Part shown: positions 63,218 through 64,000 of the stretch, piece by piece
Numbering within the stretch: the first letter of the stretch is position 1
Layout of the letters: every line of letters begins with the position of its first letter
NCBI RefSeq assembly: GCF_900169565.1
Contig: NZ_LT828648.1
Coordinates: 3,632,501-3,696,500, forward strand
Direction: 5' to 3'
Length of the DNA: 64,000 nucleotides
Source: Nitrospira japonica
Lineage (GTDB): Bacteria; Nitrospirota; Nitrospiria; Nitrospirales; Nitrospiraceae
Position numbers and translations under genes: made by a program
Notes under the pieces: generated by a model
What the model saw: the letters and a program-made list of their open reading frames with translations, nothing else
Databases searched by the model: none
What the model was told of the DNA's origin: nothing

Positions 63218-64000
63218 TCATACTTCAGAACAGAACGCCGGCTGTGACGCGCAAGCCGCAACAGAGTTGTGCATTTCCAAGGCTGAAGAGCGCGCCAGCA
63301 CAAATATTTTCCCATACGGCGGATAGGTCCCGAACTCCTTGGCTTGAAAATAGGGATGAGCCTGAAGGAATTCATCGAACGCTCGTTTCTCGCCCAGACT
63401 CCTGTCCGCCAGAGGGAACCAGTCGTCAAAGACAATCACTGTCTCATCGACGATCAACGGGGCACAGAATTCCAAGGCAGTTTTCGCCGAGAGATACATG
63501 TCGCAATCAATCATGATGACGCTGGCCTTGGTGATATGCTGTTTCGCCCGTAAATCTGTTGTGAGCGTCGACTCGAAGAACCCTTTCGTCAAGACGACTC
63601 TTTGAAAATTGATCTTCTCCCAATGCAATACCTGCATGGTGAACGCATGCTCGGATTTGAACGAGCCGGGACGCCAATGCCCTTCATCATCGTAACTGGC
63701 CTCCACGGGCAATCCCTCGAATGAATCGAAGCCCAATAACCGCACATGCTCGAGACCGAGGTCTTCCAGCACACGATGCATCTGGGTCAGAGACGTGCCG
63801 TTGTAGACGCCAAATTCCAGATAATCTCCCAGCGAGCCCGGACCATACTTATCGGCTAAATACGTGAGAGCCTCACGATACTTGCTCCTCAATGGTTCTT
63901 CCATGACCAGCTTGTCTCGTGCCTGGATGGTGTTCCGTAACTTGACGTAATTTCCACAAGCCTGAAACGGCGTGTATTGCAGCCAATGCTCACCCTTTAG
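63218..64000 (-). CDS. TylF/MycF-like methyltransferase, 5' end possibly outside window
   Basis: An ATG at 63904 gives 228 residues, but the frame stays open to the window edge with protein-like sequence (TPFQACGNYVKLRNTIQARD), so the true start may lie further right. LGDYLEFGVYNGTSLTQMH is the SAM motif, LLGFDSFEGLPVE follows, and VIMIDCDMYLSAKTALEF and VIVFDDWF carry the metal-binding Asp residues of TylF/MycF sugar O-methyltransferases. It may belong to another sugar-modification locus beyond the window. Confidence 0.8.
   Translation of the reverse strand, partial: LKGEHWLQYTPFQACGNYVKLRNTIQARDKLVMEEPLRSKYREALTYLADKYGPGSLGDYLEFGVYNGTSLTQMHRVLEDLGLEHVRLLGFDSFEGLPVEASYDDEGHWRPGSFKSEHAFTMQVLHWEKINFQRVVLTKGFFESTLTTDLRAKQHITKASVIMIDCDMYLSAKTALEFCAPLIVDETVIVFDDWFPLADRSLGEKRAFDEFLQAHPYFQAKEFGTYPPYGKIFVLARSSALEMHNSVAACASQPAFCSEV

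Noticed and set aside
1-64000. CRISPR arrays, rRNA and tRNA genes
   Set aside because: No regularly spaced short direct repeats, rRNA-like segments or cloverleaf candidates were noticed in reading; a tool search could still find a tRNA.

Overview
The window looks like a piece of a Gram-negative chromosome, most likely from the phylum Nitrospirota (Nitrospira-like). This is inferred from the gene content: an exosortase (XrtA-type) with a short VPVPGT-type PEP-CTERM protein, outer-membrane export lipoproteins and barrels, and a glucosylglycerate gene set. It is not based on a marker gene. There is no rRNA, tRNA or CRISPR array that I can see.

Positions 1 to about 49,700 form one very large exopolysaccharide locus. 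About 42 genes lie on the minus strand, and only one gene (13911-15356) points the other way. Read in transcription order (right to left) it starts with a NusG/RfaH-type elongation factor. Next come two Wza-like export lipoproteins, a Gfo/Idh/MocA oxidoreductase, an outer-membrane barrel and an ABC-2 permease (Wzm-like). A sugar-modification block follows: nucleotidyltransferase, PIG-L deacetylase, two C-methyltransferases and a DUF4910 protein. Then come the Wzt-like ATPase, an FG-GAP secreted protein, many glycosyltransferases, two exosortase-locus amidotransferases, a Wzy/O-antigen-ligase-like membrane protein, an SGNH hydrolase, several methyltransferases, FemAB/GNAT-type transferases and three NodB-type deacetylases. 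At the left end are the PEP-CTERM protein, the exosortase, a VanZ-LamG fusion, a DegT aminotransferase and a remarkable single protein joining a phosphoglycosyl transferase to a CapD/FlaA1 4,6-dehydratase. Many neighbours overlap by 4-20 bases, so they are probably translationally coupled.

Two parallel-beta-helix genes lie head-to-head around a three-gene cassette at 11.1-13.7 kb. They share a 445-bp inverted repeat with a single mismatch, embedded in about 1.1 kb of gap-free but more diverged similarity. This is a candidate for gene conversion or inversion.

Positions 49.7-50.4 kb are a long divergent regulatory gap. To its right is a LuxR-type response regulator, then small membrane and outer-membrane proteins, a lipoprotein, an RNA 2'-O-methyltransferase, a small basic coiled-coil protein, an XRE regulator and an RlmI-like rRNA methyltransferase. 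From 57.0 to 63.2 kb, plus-strand genes with clearly higher GC encode a keto-acid decarboxylase and then a tight cluster that resembles the dual glucosylglycerate pathway (GpgS, Ggs, MscS-like membrane protein, GpgP phosphatase). The window ends in a partial methyltransferase gene on the minus strand.

Working together, the left 49 kb would make nucleotide sugars, start the glycan on a lipid carrier, extend and decorate it, export it through an ABC/OPX route and anchor at least one exosortase substrate in the envelope. The right side is mostly housekeeping plus osmolyte synthesis.
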